From contig JAUVJE010000007.1 in assembly GCA_030592355.1 (NCBI GenBank), forward strand, positions 1 to 25,978: a stretch of DNA of 25,978 nt, in the 5' to 3' direction. This document shows positions 9,341 to 15,640 of the stretch, one piece after another. The translations under genes were made by a program, and so were the position numbers. Positions within the stretch are counted from its first letter, which is position 1. Each line of letters opens with the position of its first letter. This DNA is from Clostridia bacterium (GTDB taxonomy: Bacteria; Bacillota; Clostridia; DUPQ01). A model generated the notes under the pieces. It worked only from the letters and a program-made list of their open reading frames with translations. It ran no database searches and was not told the origin of the DNA.

Positions 9341-10000
9341 ATGGAGAGTAAAAAGCGGTTTCATATCGTAGACGAAAAAGTTGATGCGTACATAAAAGCA
9401 TCTTTAGCGCCCTATTCCGGTTTGCTTGGTCAAGTGCAAAGTGATGCGGAAGCACGGGGAATACCGGTTATTTCACACGAGACTGCCAGATTGCTAGAAA
9501 TAATCTCGAGGGCAATCAAACCGAAAAGGATATTGGAAATCGGAACAGCTGTTGGATTTACATCATTATTGATGGTCGGATCATTGTCTGCCTATGGAAA
9601 AATCGACACCATTGAAGTGGATCCTGAAATGGCGGCGGAAGCAGACGGGAATTTTAAAAAAGCAGGTTGCAGTGGAAAAATCAATCTGATTGTCGGAGAT
9701 GCAGCTGATGTCCTGGAGAATATTGACAAGCAGTATGACTTTATTTTTATTGATGCAGCAAAGGGCCAGTATTGCAGATATTATGAATTGTGTTCGGGTA
9801 TGGTTGCCGCCAATGGAATGATTTTCACTGATAATGTGTTATATCGAGGTATGACGGCAAGCGGTGCAAAAATCAACAGGCGGCAGCAGCTGCTCGTAAA
9901 ACGTCTCAGAGAATTTATTTCAACTGCGGTGGCTGATAAGAGATTTTTAACTGATGTATTATCAATAGGAGACGGTGTTTGCATCAGCTACAGAAAATAG
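9341..10000 (+). CDS. trmR: tRNA 5-hydroxyuridine O-methyltransferase (class I SAM-dependent, family 3)
   Basis: 219 aa, matching the O-methyltransferase 3 family. The SAM site shows ILEIGTAVGFTSLLM (E66-G72), the acidic E92 after strand 2, and FIDAAKGQY (D138) with TDN (D164-N165) as metal/substrate residues. In Bacillus the orthologue YrrM (TrmR) methylates 5-hydroxyuridine at tRNA position 34 to 5-methoxyuridine. The next gene here encodes a TrhP-type hydroxylation protein, so the pair would perform consecutive steps. The SD is weak (GGTGGG a few nt from the ATG). The TAG stop supplies the first base of a dispersed-repeat copy. A small-molecule O-methyltransferase is the alternative, but the neighbours favour tRNA. 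Confidence 0.85.
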   Translation: MESKKRFHIVDEKVDAYIKASLAPYSGLLGQVQSDAEARGIPVISHETARLLEIISRAIKPKRILEIGTAVGFTSLLMVGSLSAYGKIDTIEVDPEMAAEADGNFKKAGCSGKINLIVGDAADVLENIDKQYDFIFIDAAKGQYCRYYELCSGMVAANGMIFTDNVLYRGMTASGAKINRRQQLLVKRLREFISTAVADKRFLTDVLSIGDGVCISYRK

Positions 10001-10010
10001 GGACAGGTCT
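10000..10010 (+). repeat. dispersed repeat GGGACAGGTCT forming the trmR-trhP junction
   Basis: Begins with the last base of the trmR TAG stop and ends with the base just before the trhP ATG. AGGGA (9999-10003) lies 7 nt from that ATG, so the repeat supplies the only visible Shine-Dalgarno sequence. Confidence 0.85.
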
Positions 10011-11243
10011 ATGAAAAAAACAGAGTTACTATCGCCGGCAGGCAATTATGAAAAATTTGAAATGGCACTGGCTTATGGCGCAGACGCCGTATATTTCGGT
10101 GGTAAAAGTTTTAGCATGAGATCTGCTGCCAATAATTTTTCAAGAGATGAAATGAAAAATGCTGTAAAGCTTGCACATTCCATGGGGAAAAAAGCTTTTG
10201 TAGCCGTGAATATAATTGCCCGAAACAAAGATATTTCCGGAATTATTAAAGAATTTGAATTCATTAATGAGATAAGTGCTGATGCACTTATCGTTTCTGA
10301 TGTAGGTCTTGTTGCTCTGGCTAAAAAGCATGCTCCCGGCACCAAGGTTCATATAAGCACGCAGGCTAATATTTTAAATGTTGAATCTGCAAAATTTTTC
10401 GCAGGCATGGGAGCTGACAGGCTCATCCTTGCAAGGGAACTGAGTCTCAGGGAAATAAAGGAAATCCGGGCTGCATTGCCTAAAAAGATTGAAATTGAGG
10501 TTTTTGTTCACGGCTCTATGTGTATTTCCTATTCAGGCAGATGCTTGTTGAGCAATTATATGGCAAATAGGGACGGAAACAGGGGAGAATGCGCCCAGCC
10601 GTGCAGATGGAAGTATTCTTTAGTTGAGGAATTAAGACCGGGAGAATATTATCCGGTTTATGAAGATGAGCGCGGCTCTTATGTATTTAACTCAAAGGAT
10701 TTGTGCATGCTTAATCATATTCCCGAATTAATTGAAGCAGGCATTGACAGCTTTAAAATTGAGGGAAGGATGAAAAGCGTATTCTATACTGCGATGACAA
10801 CCCGCAGTTACCGAAGGGCAATTGATGCATATTACGGTGCAAGAGGGAGACAGGAATATGACCCGCGGTGGTTTAATGATCTTGCGAAAACAAGCCACCG
10901 AGAATATACTACAGCGTTCTTCTTTGATGAAAAACCGGAAAAAACCCAGATATATGAAACAAATACATATATTCGTACTCATTCTTTTGTTGGAAAGGTG
11001 ATGGATTATGATGAAGGGACAGGTCTCGCAAAAATTATGCAGCGGAATCCGTTGTTCATTGGTGAGGAAATAGAGGTTGTGCAGCCTTTAGGCAGTGATT
11101 TTACTCAAAAAGTTAAAAAAATGTCAGATGAAGACGGTGCAGAGGTCCTTTCAACACCACATGCACAGATGATATACTATATGAAGATTAAAGAACCGGT
11201 TCAAGCCGGGGCATTATTAATGAAAAAGAAAGCAGAGGATTGA
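10011..11243 (+). CDS. trhP: peptidase U32-family tRNA uridine-34 hydroxylation protein (TrhP-like)
   Basis: 410 aa. An in-frame upstream ATG at 9975 would overlap trmR, but MKKTELLSPAGNYEKFE at 10011 is the family start. The U32 signature EVFVHGSMCISYSGRC lies near residues 163-178, with C171, C178, C194 and C232 as candidate Fe-S ligands. The family carries out prephenate-dependent hydroxylation of U34 in tRNA. In Bacillus two U32 paralogues follow yrrM; only one is here, of the full single-protein type. A repeat copy at 11016 is read as GTGL (residues 336-339) in YDEGTGLAKIMQRN, where family members usually have an E or similar before TG. Overlaps the upstream edge of proC. Confidence 0.9.
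   Translation: MKKTELLSPAGNYEKFEMALAYGADAVYFGGKSFSMRSAANNFSRDEMKNAVKLAHSMGKKAFVAVNIIARNKDISGIIKEFEFINEISADALIVSDVGLVALAKKHAPGTKVHISTQANILNVESAKFFAGMGADRLILARELSLREIKEIRAALPKKIEIEVFVHGSMCISYSGRCLLSNYMANRDGNRGECAQPCRWKYSLVEELRPGEYYPVYEDERGSYVFNSKDLCMLNHIPELIEAGIDSFKIEGRMKSVFYTAMTTRSYRRAIDAYYGARGRQEYDPRWFNDLAKTSHREYTTAFFFDEKPEKTQIYETNTYIRTHSFVGKVMDYDEGTGLAKIMQRNPLFIGEEIEVVQPLGSDFTQKVKKMSDEDGAEVLSTPHAQMIYYMKIKEPVQAGALLMKKKAED
11016..11026 (+). repeat. dispersed repeat GGGACAGGTCT, exact
   Basis: Inside trhP, in the GTGL frame, at a length-conserved beta-barrel motif. Confidence 0.8.
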
Positions 11244-11245
11244 GA

Positions 11246-12046
11246 ATGTCTTACAAAATTGCCATAATTGGTGTAGGGAATATGGGGGGGGCGCTTGCAA
11301 AAGCAGTTGCCGGCAACTTAAAAGGCAGCACGGTTTTTATTTATGATAAAGTTTTTGAAAAGGAAAGAGATTTAATTAGAAATGGATGCATTGCAGTTGC
11401 CAAGGCGGTTGATGCATGTAAAAAGGCTGATGTTATTATTATAGCAGTCAAACCGAATATTATTCCTGCCGTTGTTTCTGAAATAAAAGAAGTTATTAAA
11501 GATAAGCTGTTAATCTCAATTGCAGCCGGTATTAAAACTACAATTTATGAAGAAATGATTCCAGGCCAGCGCTTTATAAGGGCTATGCCCAATATGGCGG
11601 TTGCTGTTTCAGAGGGCATGACTACTTTGGTCGCAGGCATGCATGCCGGTGAAGCTGATATAAAAACCGCTCAGGAAATATTTAGTGCAACAGGAAAAGT
11701 AGTTGTTATTAAAGAAAGTTTAATGGATGTCGCAACTGCGGTAGCGGGAAGCAGTCCTGCATATGTTTTTATGTTAATAGAATCAATTGCAGATGCCGGC
11801 GTTAGCGAGGGGTTGTCAAGACATACATCATATACAATGGCGGCTCAGGCTGTAATGGGTTCTGCAAAACTAATGCTTGTGAATGACGAACATCCGGGAA
11901 TTCTTAAAGACAAAATATGTTCACCGGGAGGAACGACAATAGAGGCGGTTACCTTACTTGAAAAGGGAGGCTTTAGAACAACAGTGATTGAAGCAGTTAA
12001 AGCCTGTACCAAAAAATCGCGGGACATGTCTGGAGAAAAATATTGA
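11246..12046 (+). CDS. proC: pyrroline-5-carboxylate reductase
   Basis: Last step of proline synthesis: P5C + NAD(P)H to L-proline, cytosolic. 266 aa from the ATG at 11246, which has AGAGG 7 nt upstream; an in-frame TTG at 11240 overlaps the trhP stop and is less likely. The Rossmann motif is IIGVGNMGGALA (residues 7-18), followed by AVKPN, RAMPNMAVAVSEGMT and AGSSPAYVF. The C-terminal helical dimer domain has the family signature around CSPGGTTIEAV and LEKGGFRTTVIEAV. It lies in a tight run with trhP upstream and rnhA overlapping downstream. No proB/proA nearby. Identity is firm. Confidence 0.95.
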   Translation: MSYKIAIIGVGNMGGALAKAVAGNLKGSTVFIYDKVFEKERDLIRNGCIAVAKAVDACKKADVIIIAVKPNIIPAVVSEIKEVIKDKLLISIAAGIKTTIYEEMIPGQRFIRAMPNMAVAVSEGMTTLVAGMHAGEADIKTAQEIFSATGKVVVIKESLMDVATAVAGSSPAYVFMLIESIADAGVSEGLSRHTSYTMAAQAVMGSAKLMLVNDEHPGILKDKICSPGGTTIEAVTLLEKGGFRTTVIEAVKACTKKSRDMSGEKY

Positions 12047-12477
12047 AAAAAGTCTCGATATATACCGACGGTGCATGCAGCGGGAATCCCGGGCCGGGAG
12101 GTTGGGGGGCTGTTTTGTTATACGGAAGGCATAGAAAAGAATTTTCAGGATTTAAAAAAATGACTACTAATAATGAAATGGAGCTTTTGGCTGCAGTGGA
12201 AAGCTTAGGTAAATTAAAGCAAAAATGCAAGGTTAGGATTTATTCGGACAGTGCATACCTGATTAATGCCTTTAACGACGATTGGATTGTAAATTGGAAA
12301 AATATGGGTTGGAAACGTAAAAAGAATGAGCTGAAAAACAAAGAATTATGGATAGCTCTTGATAAGATGAATAATCATCATCAAATTAATTGGATTAAGG
12401 TAAAGGGGCACAGCGATAATGTTGAAAACAACCGGTGTGATGAACTCGCCACCGGTGAAATAATCAAAAACACATAA
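12043..12477 (+). CDS. rnhA: ribonuclease HI
   Basis: Degrades RNA in RNA-DNA hybrids (R-loops, primers). 144 aa, the usual size of minimal RNase HI. The catalytic residues are all seen: D9 in YTDGACSGNPGPGG, E47 in NNEMEL, D69 in YSDSAY and D133 in RCDELA, with H123 in VKGHSDN. The basic handle GWKRKKNELKNK follows the substrate-binding helix. The start is TTG at 12043, sharing TTGA with the proC stop and preceded by GGAG with 7-nt spacing, so translation is probably coupled to proC. Confidence 0.95.
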   Translation: MKKVSIYTDGACSGNPGPGGWGAVLLYGRHRKEFSGFKKMTTNNEMELLAAVESLGKLKQKCKVRIYSDSAYLINAFNDDWIVNWKNMGWKRKKNELKNKELWIALDKMNNHHQINWIKVKGHSDNVENNRCDELATGEIIKNT

Positions 12478-12512
12478 AACCATTGCCGATTATATATTTT
12501 TTACAAAAAATA

Positions 12513-12523
12513 AGACCTGTCCC
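12513..12523 (-). repeat. dispersed repeat GGGACAGGTCT, exact, reverse
   Basis: Intergenic copy after rnhA; first of a same-orientation pair 33 nt apart. Confidence 0.85.
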
Positions 12524-12544
12524 TCTATTTAAAACCATTCATTG

Positions 12545-12556
12545 CAGACCTGTCCC
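12545..12556 (-). repeat. dispersed repeat GGGACAGGTCTG, exact 12-mer, reverse
   Basis: Second of the pair, ending 9 nt before the -35 box of the rplU promoter. Confidence 0.85.
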
Positions 12557-12565
12557 TGAAAATTT

Positions 12566-12594
12566 TTGACATTGCATAGGTGCTGTGTTAGAAT
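12566..12594 (+). promoter_or_regulatory. strong sigma-A promoter of rplU-rpmA
   Basis: Consensus TTGACA at 12566-12571 and TAGAAT at 12589-12594 with 17-nt spacing. Transcription should start near 12601, giving an 83-nt leader. Confidence 0.88.
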
Positions 12595-12600
12595 ACCACA

Positions 12601-12660
12601 GGTAGCCGCACGGAACAGGCTCTTAAAAGTATGCAAATACTGCCCGGTTCCGGCGAGACT
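12601..12660 (+). promoter_or_regulatory. structured 5' leader of rplU (candidate L21 autoregulatory leader)
   Basis: The leader folds by eye into one long interrupted hairpin: GCC (12605-12607) with GGC (12652-12654), GGAAC (12612-12616) with GTTCC (12647-12651), GGC (12618-12620) with GCC (12642-12644), and AGTAT (12628-12632) with ATACT (12637-12641). The apex is a GCAA (GNRA) tetraloop. L21 mRNA leaders that bind L21 are known in Firmicutes; I infer the same here and have not matched the covariance model. Confidence 0.6.
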
Positions 12661-12683
12661 GGATTGAGGAGGATAACAAAATA

Positions 12684-13046
12684 ATGTATGCAATTATTGA
12701 AACCGGCGGAAAGCAATACAAAGTTTCCAAAGGTGATCAGGTTTACATTGAAAAACTTGGTAAAGATGAAGGCAAAACCGTTAATTTTGACAAGGTATTG
12801 GCTTTTTCCGATGGGAAAAACCTTAAAACTGGAAAACCTTATTTGAAAGATATAAAAGTTTCGGGTAAAGTTGTTAAAAACGGCAAAGGCAAGAAAATTA
12901 TAATTTTCAAGTTTAAGGCAAAAAAGGGTTACAAGAGAACCCAGGGACACAGACAGCCGTATACATGCGTTGAAATAACAAATGTCAAGGCAGTTGAAAA
13001 GAAGACAGCCCCAAAAGCTGATAAAAAGCAAACGGAGGTGAAATAA
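12684..13046 (+). CDS. rplU: 50S ribosomal protein L21
   Basis: 120 aa, slightly longer than the usual 100-105 because of a lysine-rich tail (KKTAPKADKKQTEVK). MYAIIETGGKQYKV is the family start, and KGYKRTQGHRQPYT is the conserved rRNA-binding loop. Strong SD GAGGAGG about 11 nt upstream. The stop codon abuts the rpmA ATG directly (TAAATG), leaving no room for a prp protease gene between them. Confidence 0.97.
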   Translation: MYAIIETGGKQYKVSKGDQVYIEKLGKDEGKTVNFDKVLAFSDGKNLKTGKPYLKDIKVSGKVVKNGKGKKIIIFKFKAKKGYKRTQGHRQPYTCVEITNVKAVEKKTAPKADKKQTEVK

Positions 13047-13301
13047 ATGGCTCATAAGAAAGGTGTTGGAAGTACAAAGAACGGCAGGGACAGCGAAAGC
13101 AAGCGGTTGGGCGTCAAAAGAGGCGACGGGCAGTTTGTATTGGCAGGTAATATTCTTGTAAGACAACGCGGAACAAAAATTCACCCCGGCTTGAATGTAG
13201 GGCGTGGTAGAGATGATACGTTATTTGCAACTGCTGACGGCATTGTAAGCTTTTCCAGAAAAGGTAAAGACAAAAAGCAAGTAAGCATCATCAGTCAGTG
13301 A
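13047..13301 (+). CDS. rpmA: 50S ribosomal protein L27, without N-terminal extension
   Basis: 84 aa. Starts MAHKKGVGSTKNGRDSESKR, the proteobacterial-style mature N-terminus, which reaches the peptidyl transferase centre. Most Firmicutes make L27 with a short N-terminal extension ending near FFASKKG that protease Prp removes. Here an in-frame TAA lies directly before the ATG, so no extension can be encoded. SD GGAGGTG at 13034-13040 lies in the end of rplU. The body (VRQRGTKIHPGLNVGRGRDDTLFA) is fully conserved. Confidence 0.97.
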   Translation: MAHKKGVGSTKNGRDSESKRLGVKRGDGQFVLAGNILVRQRGTKIHPGLNVGRGRDDTLFATADGIVSFSRKGKDKKQVSIISQ

Positions 13302-13320
13302 TGATAACCTGAATGATTCA

Positions 13321-13354
13321 AACCGTTCCGCTTTTGCGGGGCGGTTTATTTTTT
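13321..13354 (+). terminator. rho-independent terminator after rpmA
   Basis: AACCGTTCCGC (13321-13331) pairs with GCGGGGCGGTT (13336-13346) through 11 bp including two G-T wobbles, with a TTTT loop and a TATTTTTT tail. Confidence 0.9.
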
Positions 13355-13374
13355 ACCGCAAAATAAAGTATAAT
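13346..13374 (+). promoter_or_regulatory. probable obgE promoter
   Basis: Consensus TATAAT at 13369-13374. The -35 position (13346-13351, TTATTT) is weak and lies in the T-tract of the preceding terminator. The transcript would start about 14 nt before the obgE ATG. Confidence 0.5.
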
Positions 13375-13394
13375 AAATGACACACGGAGAAAAT

Positions 13395-14669
13395 ATGTTT
13401 ATTGATGAAGCGAAAATCCATATAAAGGCAGGAAAAGGCGGCGATGGAGCTGTTTCATTTCTGCGCGAAAAATATGTTGCCAATGGTGGACCTGCCGGAG
13501 GCGATGGAGGGAAAGGCGGGGATATTGTCTTTTTTGCAGATGAAAATGTCAGAACTCTGGCTGATTTCAGATACAAGAGAAAATATATCGGAAATAACGG
13601 AGATAATGGCGGGAAAAAAAATTGTTCCGGTAAATATGGTGAGGATATTATTATTCATGTTCCTGTCGGTACAATAATCAGACATGCTGAAAGCGATAGG
13701 ATTATAGTTGACCTCAGTATCCCTAAGCAAACATATATTGCTGTAAAAGGCGGAAAGGGCGGTGCCGGAAATCAACACTTTGCGAAAGCGTCAAGGCAGA
13801 TTCCTACGTTTGCTAAATCGGGTATTGAGGGGGAAGCGCTAGACATAAGGCTTGAACTTAAACTTTTAGCAGAAGTAGGTCTTCTGGGCTTTCCAAATGT
13901 AGGAAAATCAACATTATTATCTAGAGTTTCATCTGCTAAACCTAAAATTGCGAATTATCATTTTACAACCCTTTCGCCAAATCTCGGAGTTGTTAAAATT
14001 GACAGAGATTTTGAATTTGTTATTGCAGATATCCCGGGAATCATTGAAGGAGCTCATGAAGGGACAGGTCTGGGTCATGAATTCCTAAGACATATCGAGA
14101 GGACGAAATTGCTGATTCATGTTGTAGACATTTCTGAATCCGAAGGCAGGGATCCCATGGAAGATATTGAAAAGATAAACATGGAATTGAAATTATACAA
14201 AGAAGAGCTTCTAGACAAGCCTCAATTAATTGCAGCGAATAAAGCAGATATTGCACAAAACCCTGAAGCCATTGATGAATTTATCAGCAAAATGGAGGTC
14301 AAAGGATACGAAGTATTCCTGATTTCTGCTGTGACAGGGACAGGTCTGAAACGTTTGATACATAGAACAGCCGAATTAGTCAGGGAATTGCCTGATATAG
14401 TGCTTGTAGAACAAACTGATGAAATAAAAGAGTATATTGTCAGGGAAGACAATAGCTTTGAAGTCAAAAAAGTAGAAGATTACTATATAGTAGAAGGGGA
14501 AACCGTTGAAAAACTTATGAGCTCGGTTAATATTGATGACTATGAATCGCTGGGCTATTTTCAACGGAGGTTAAGAGCGCTGGGGATTATCGATGCATTG
14601 GTAAAAGCAGGCATAAGTGAAGGCGATACGGTATGCATCAAGGATTTTGAATTTAATTATATGAAATAG
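13395..14669 (+). CDS. obgE: Obg-family GTPase ObgE/CgtA
   Basis: Ribosome-associated GTPase for 50S assembly and stress control, 424 aa from ATG 13395. That start is the family one (MFIDEAKIHIKAGKGGDG, SD GGAGA); ATG 13377 would add six residues with no SD. The glycine-rich Obg domain covers about 1-158. The G domain has G1 GFPNVGKST (165-173), G3 DIPG (212-215), G4 NKAD (282-285) and G5 SAVTG (311-315). The C-terminal OCT domain covers about 345-424. Two repeat copies lie in it: 14061 makes GTGL in EGAHEGTGLGHEFLRHIER (usually EG-A/V-GLG), and 14337 makes TGTGL in the G5 region (usually TGEGL). Protein length is not changed at either site. Confidence 0.97.
   Translation: MFIDEAKIHIKAGKGGDGAVSFLREKYVANGGPAGGDGGKGGDIVFFADENVRTLADFRYKRKYIGNNGDNGGKKNCSGKYGEDIIIHVPVGTIIRHAESDRIIVDLSIPKQTYIAVKGGKGGAGNQHFAKASRQIPTFAKSGIEGEALDIRLELKLLAEVGLLGFPNVGKSTLLSRVSSAKPKIANYHFTTLSPNLGVVKIDRDFEFVIADIPGIIEGAHEGTGLGHEFLRHIERTKLLIHVVDISESEGRDPMEDIEKINMELKLYKEELLDKPQLIAANKADIAQNPEAIDEFISKMEVKGYEVFLISAVTGTGLKRLIHRTAELVRELPDIVLVEQTDEIKEYIVREDNSFEVKKVEDYYIVEGETVEKLMSSVNIDDYESLGYFQRRLRALGIIDALVKAGISEGDTVCIKDFEFNYMK
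14061..14072 (+). repeat. dispersed repeat GGGACAGGTCTG, exact 12-mer
   Basis: Inside obgE, GTGL (223-226), just after the switch II region. Confidence 0.85.
14337..14348 (+). repeat. dispersed repeat GGGACAGGTCTG, exact 12-mer
   Basis: Inside obgE, GTGL (315-318), at the G5 motif. Confidence 0.85.
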
Positions 14670-14685
14670 TACTGAGGGATTAAAA

Positions 14686-14982
14686 ATGATTACAAGTAAG
14701 CAAAGAAGTTATTTGAAAAAATTATCACATGGATTGAGTCCGATTTTTCAAATCGGTAAAGGCGGGATGACTGATAACATAATGAAACAGTTTGACGAAG
14801 GGCTTGAGGCCAGAGAATTGGTAAAAAGCACCGTTCTTAAGAATTCGCTTTTTAATGCTAGAGAAGCATGCGAAACAATAGCCGAGTCCACGGGGGCTGA
14901 GATTGTTTCGGTTATTGGAAATAGGTTCGTGTTGTACCGCGAGTCTAAAAAAAAGAAAACAATTCAGATTCCAAAAAAATAA
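14686..14982 (+). CDS. yhbY: YhbY-type CRM-domain RNA-binding protein
   Basis: 98 aa, a single CRM (YhbY) domain that binds pre-50S particles in ribosome assembly. Starts MITSKQRSYLKKLSHGLSPIFQIGKGG, with the GxxG RNA-binding loop at about 24-27, then the conserved region KSTVLKNSLFNAREACE. The tail is basic (ESKKKKTIQIPKK). SD GAGGGA sits before the ATG, 16 nt after the obgE stop, so it is in the obgE transcript. In many Firmicutes nadD follows; here the next gene is convergent instead. Confidence 0.93.
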   Translation: MITSKQRSYLKKLSHGLSPIFQIGKGGMTDNIMKQFDEGLEARELVKSTVLKNSLFNAREACETIAESTGAEIVSVIGNRFVLYRESKKKKTIQIPKK

Positions 14983-14991
14983 TTCAGCAAA

Positions 14992-15522
14992 TCAGGCAAT
15001 TATATTGTTTGTAATAATATTGTAAATTTTTTCGGCGTTATCTTTAAATTCATCACATATTGCAATCGCATCGTTTTTTGAGCCGGAAGCATATTGTATT
15101 GAAAACAGAAGGGCATCGCCGTCTTTGATTTGCAGAGTGGATATAAAACCATTATTATTGACAGGTTCGATGTATGTAACTATGTCGCGATCATTCCTGA
15201 TAATATCCGCTTTATTTTCTGTAAGTCTATCGATATGCCTGCGAATTCCTTTAGGAAGTTTATGAATGAGAAAATTCAATGTGTCAGATCCTTTTACTGT
15301 AATAAGATAAGTAATTTCACCTGCAGGGGTTTCTGCTTTTGCAAGATATTTGTTTGCTAATAAATCTTCAAGCAGGTGTTGAAGTAAAAAGAAATTAAAA
15401 AGTTTACCTTCCGAAACAATTTGAGACAGCCTCATATTGGTAAGCGGCAAACCGATTACTTTTGAAATATACAGTATGGTAAGTTTGTTTTCGGCAAGTT
15501 CTGCATTGTCAGAAATGTACAT
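14992..15522 (-). CDS. DUF4364 family protein, predicted winged-helix regulator
   Basis: 176 aa from the ATG at 15522, which has GGAG 6 nt upstream; a TTG at 15534 gives a four-residue longer form. The N-terminal half (ENKLTILYISKVIGLPLTNMRLSQIV, then FNFFLLQHLLEDLLANKYL) fits the winged helix-turn-helix of DUF4364, common in Clostridia. The second half (ITYLITVKGSDTLNFLIHKLPKGIRRHI) is the family body. No membrane segment. Its function is unknown; DNA binding is inferred from the fold. It converges on yhbY with only 9 nt between stops and diverges from the DUF4838 gene with a 118-nt gap. Confidence 0.82.
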   Translation of the reverse strand: MYISDNAELAENKLTILYISKVIGLPLTNMRLSQIVSEGKLFNFFLLQHLLEDLLANKYLAKAETPAGEITYLITVKGSDTLNFLIHKLPKGIRRHIDRLTENKADIIRNDRDIVTYIEPVNNNGFISTLQIKDGDALLFSIQYASGSKNDAIAICDEFKDNAEKIYNIITNNIIA

Positions 15523-15548
15523 AAAAAACTCCAAATTAGTGTGTTGAA

Positions 15549-15578
15549 ATTATATCACATTTTATGGTGACAATTGAA
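15549..15578 (-). promoter_or_regulatory. promoter of the DUF4364 gene
   Basis: On the - strand, TATAAT (15554-15549) is preceded by TGA, making an extended -10 (TGnTATAAT). TTCAAT 18 nt upstream is a weak -35. The decamer GTGATATAAT is shared with the addB promoter. Confidence 0.55.
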
Positions 15579-15605
15579 AATTCTCCATTATTTATTATTT
15601 TTCAG

Positions 15606-15627
15606 GATTTGATGATAAAATCAAATC
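15606..15627. promoter_or_regulatory. inverted repeat, candidate operator before the DUF4838 gene
   Basis: GATTTGAT (15606-15613) and ATCAAATC (15620-15627) form a perfect 8-bp inverted repeat around GATAAA. It lies between the divergent DUF4364 and DUF4838 genes, just before the SD GGGGG (15631-15635) of the latter. It has no T-tract and reads as a regulator site or an RNA hairpin; the binder is unknown. Confidence 0.4.
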
Positions 15628-15640
15628 AACGGGGGTAGAT

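Noticed and set aside
9975..10010. Upstream in-frame start for trhP
   Set aside because: It would overlap trmR by 26 nt and add 12 residues absent from the family; the ATG at 10011 matches the family start.
12588..13184. 198-codon ORF on the - strand across rplU and rpmA
   Set aside because: It is antisense to two certain ribosomal protein genes, has no family match I recognise, and covers the promoter leader; a shadow frame.
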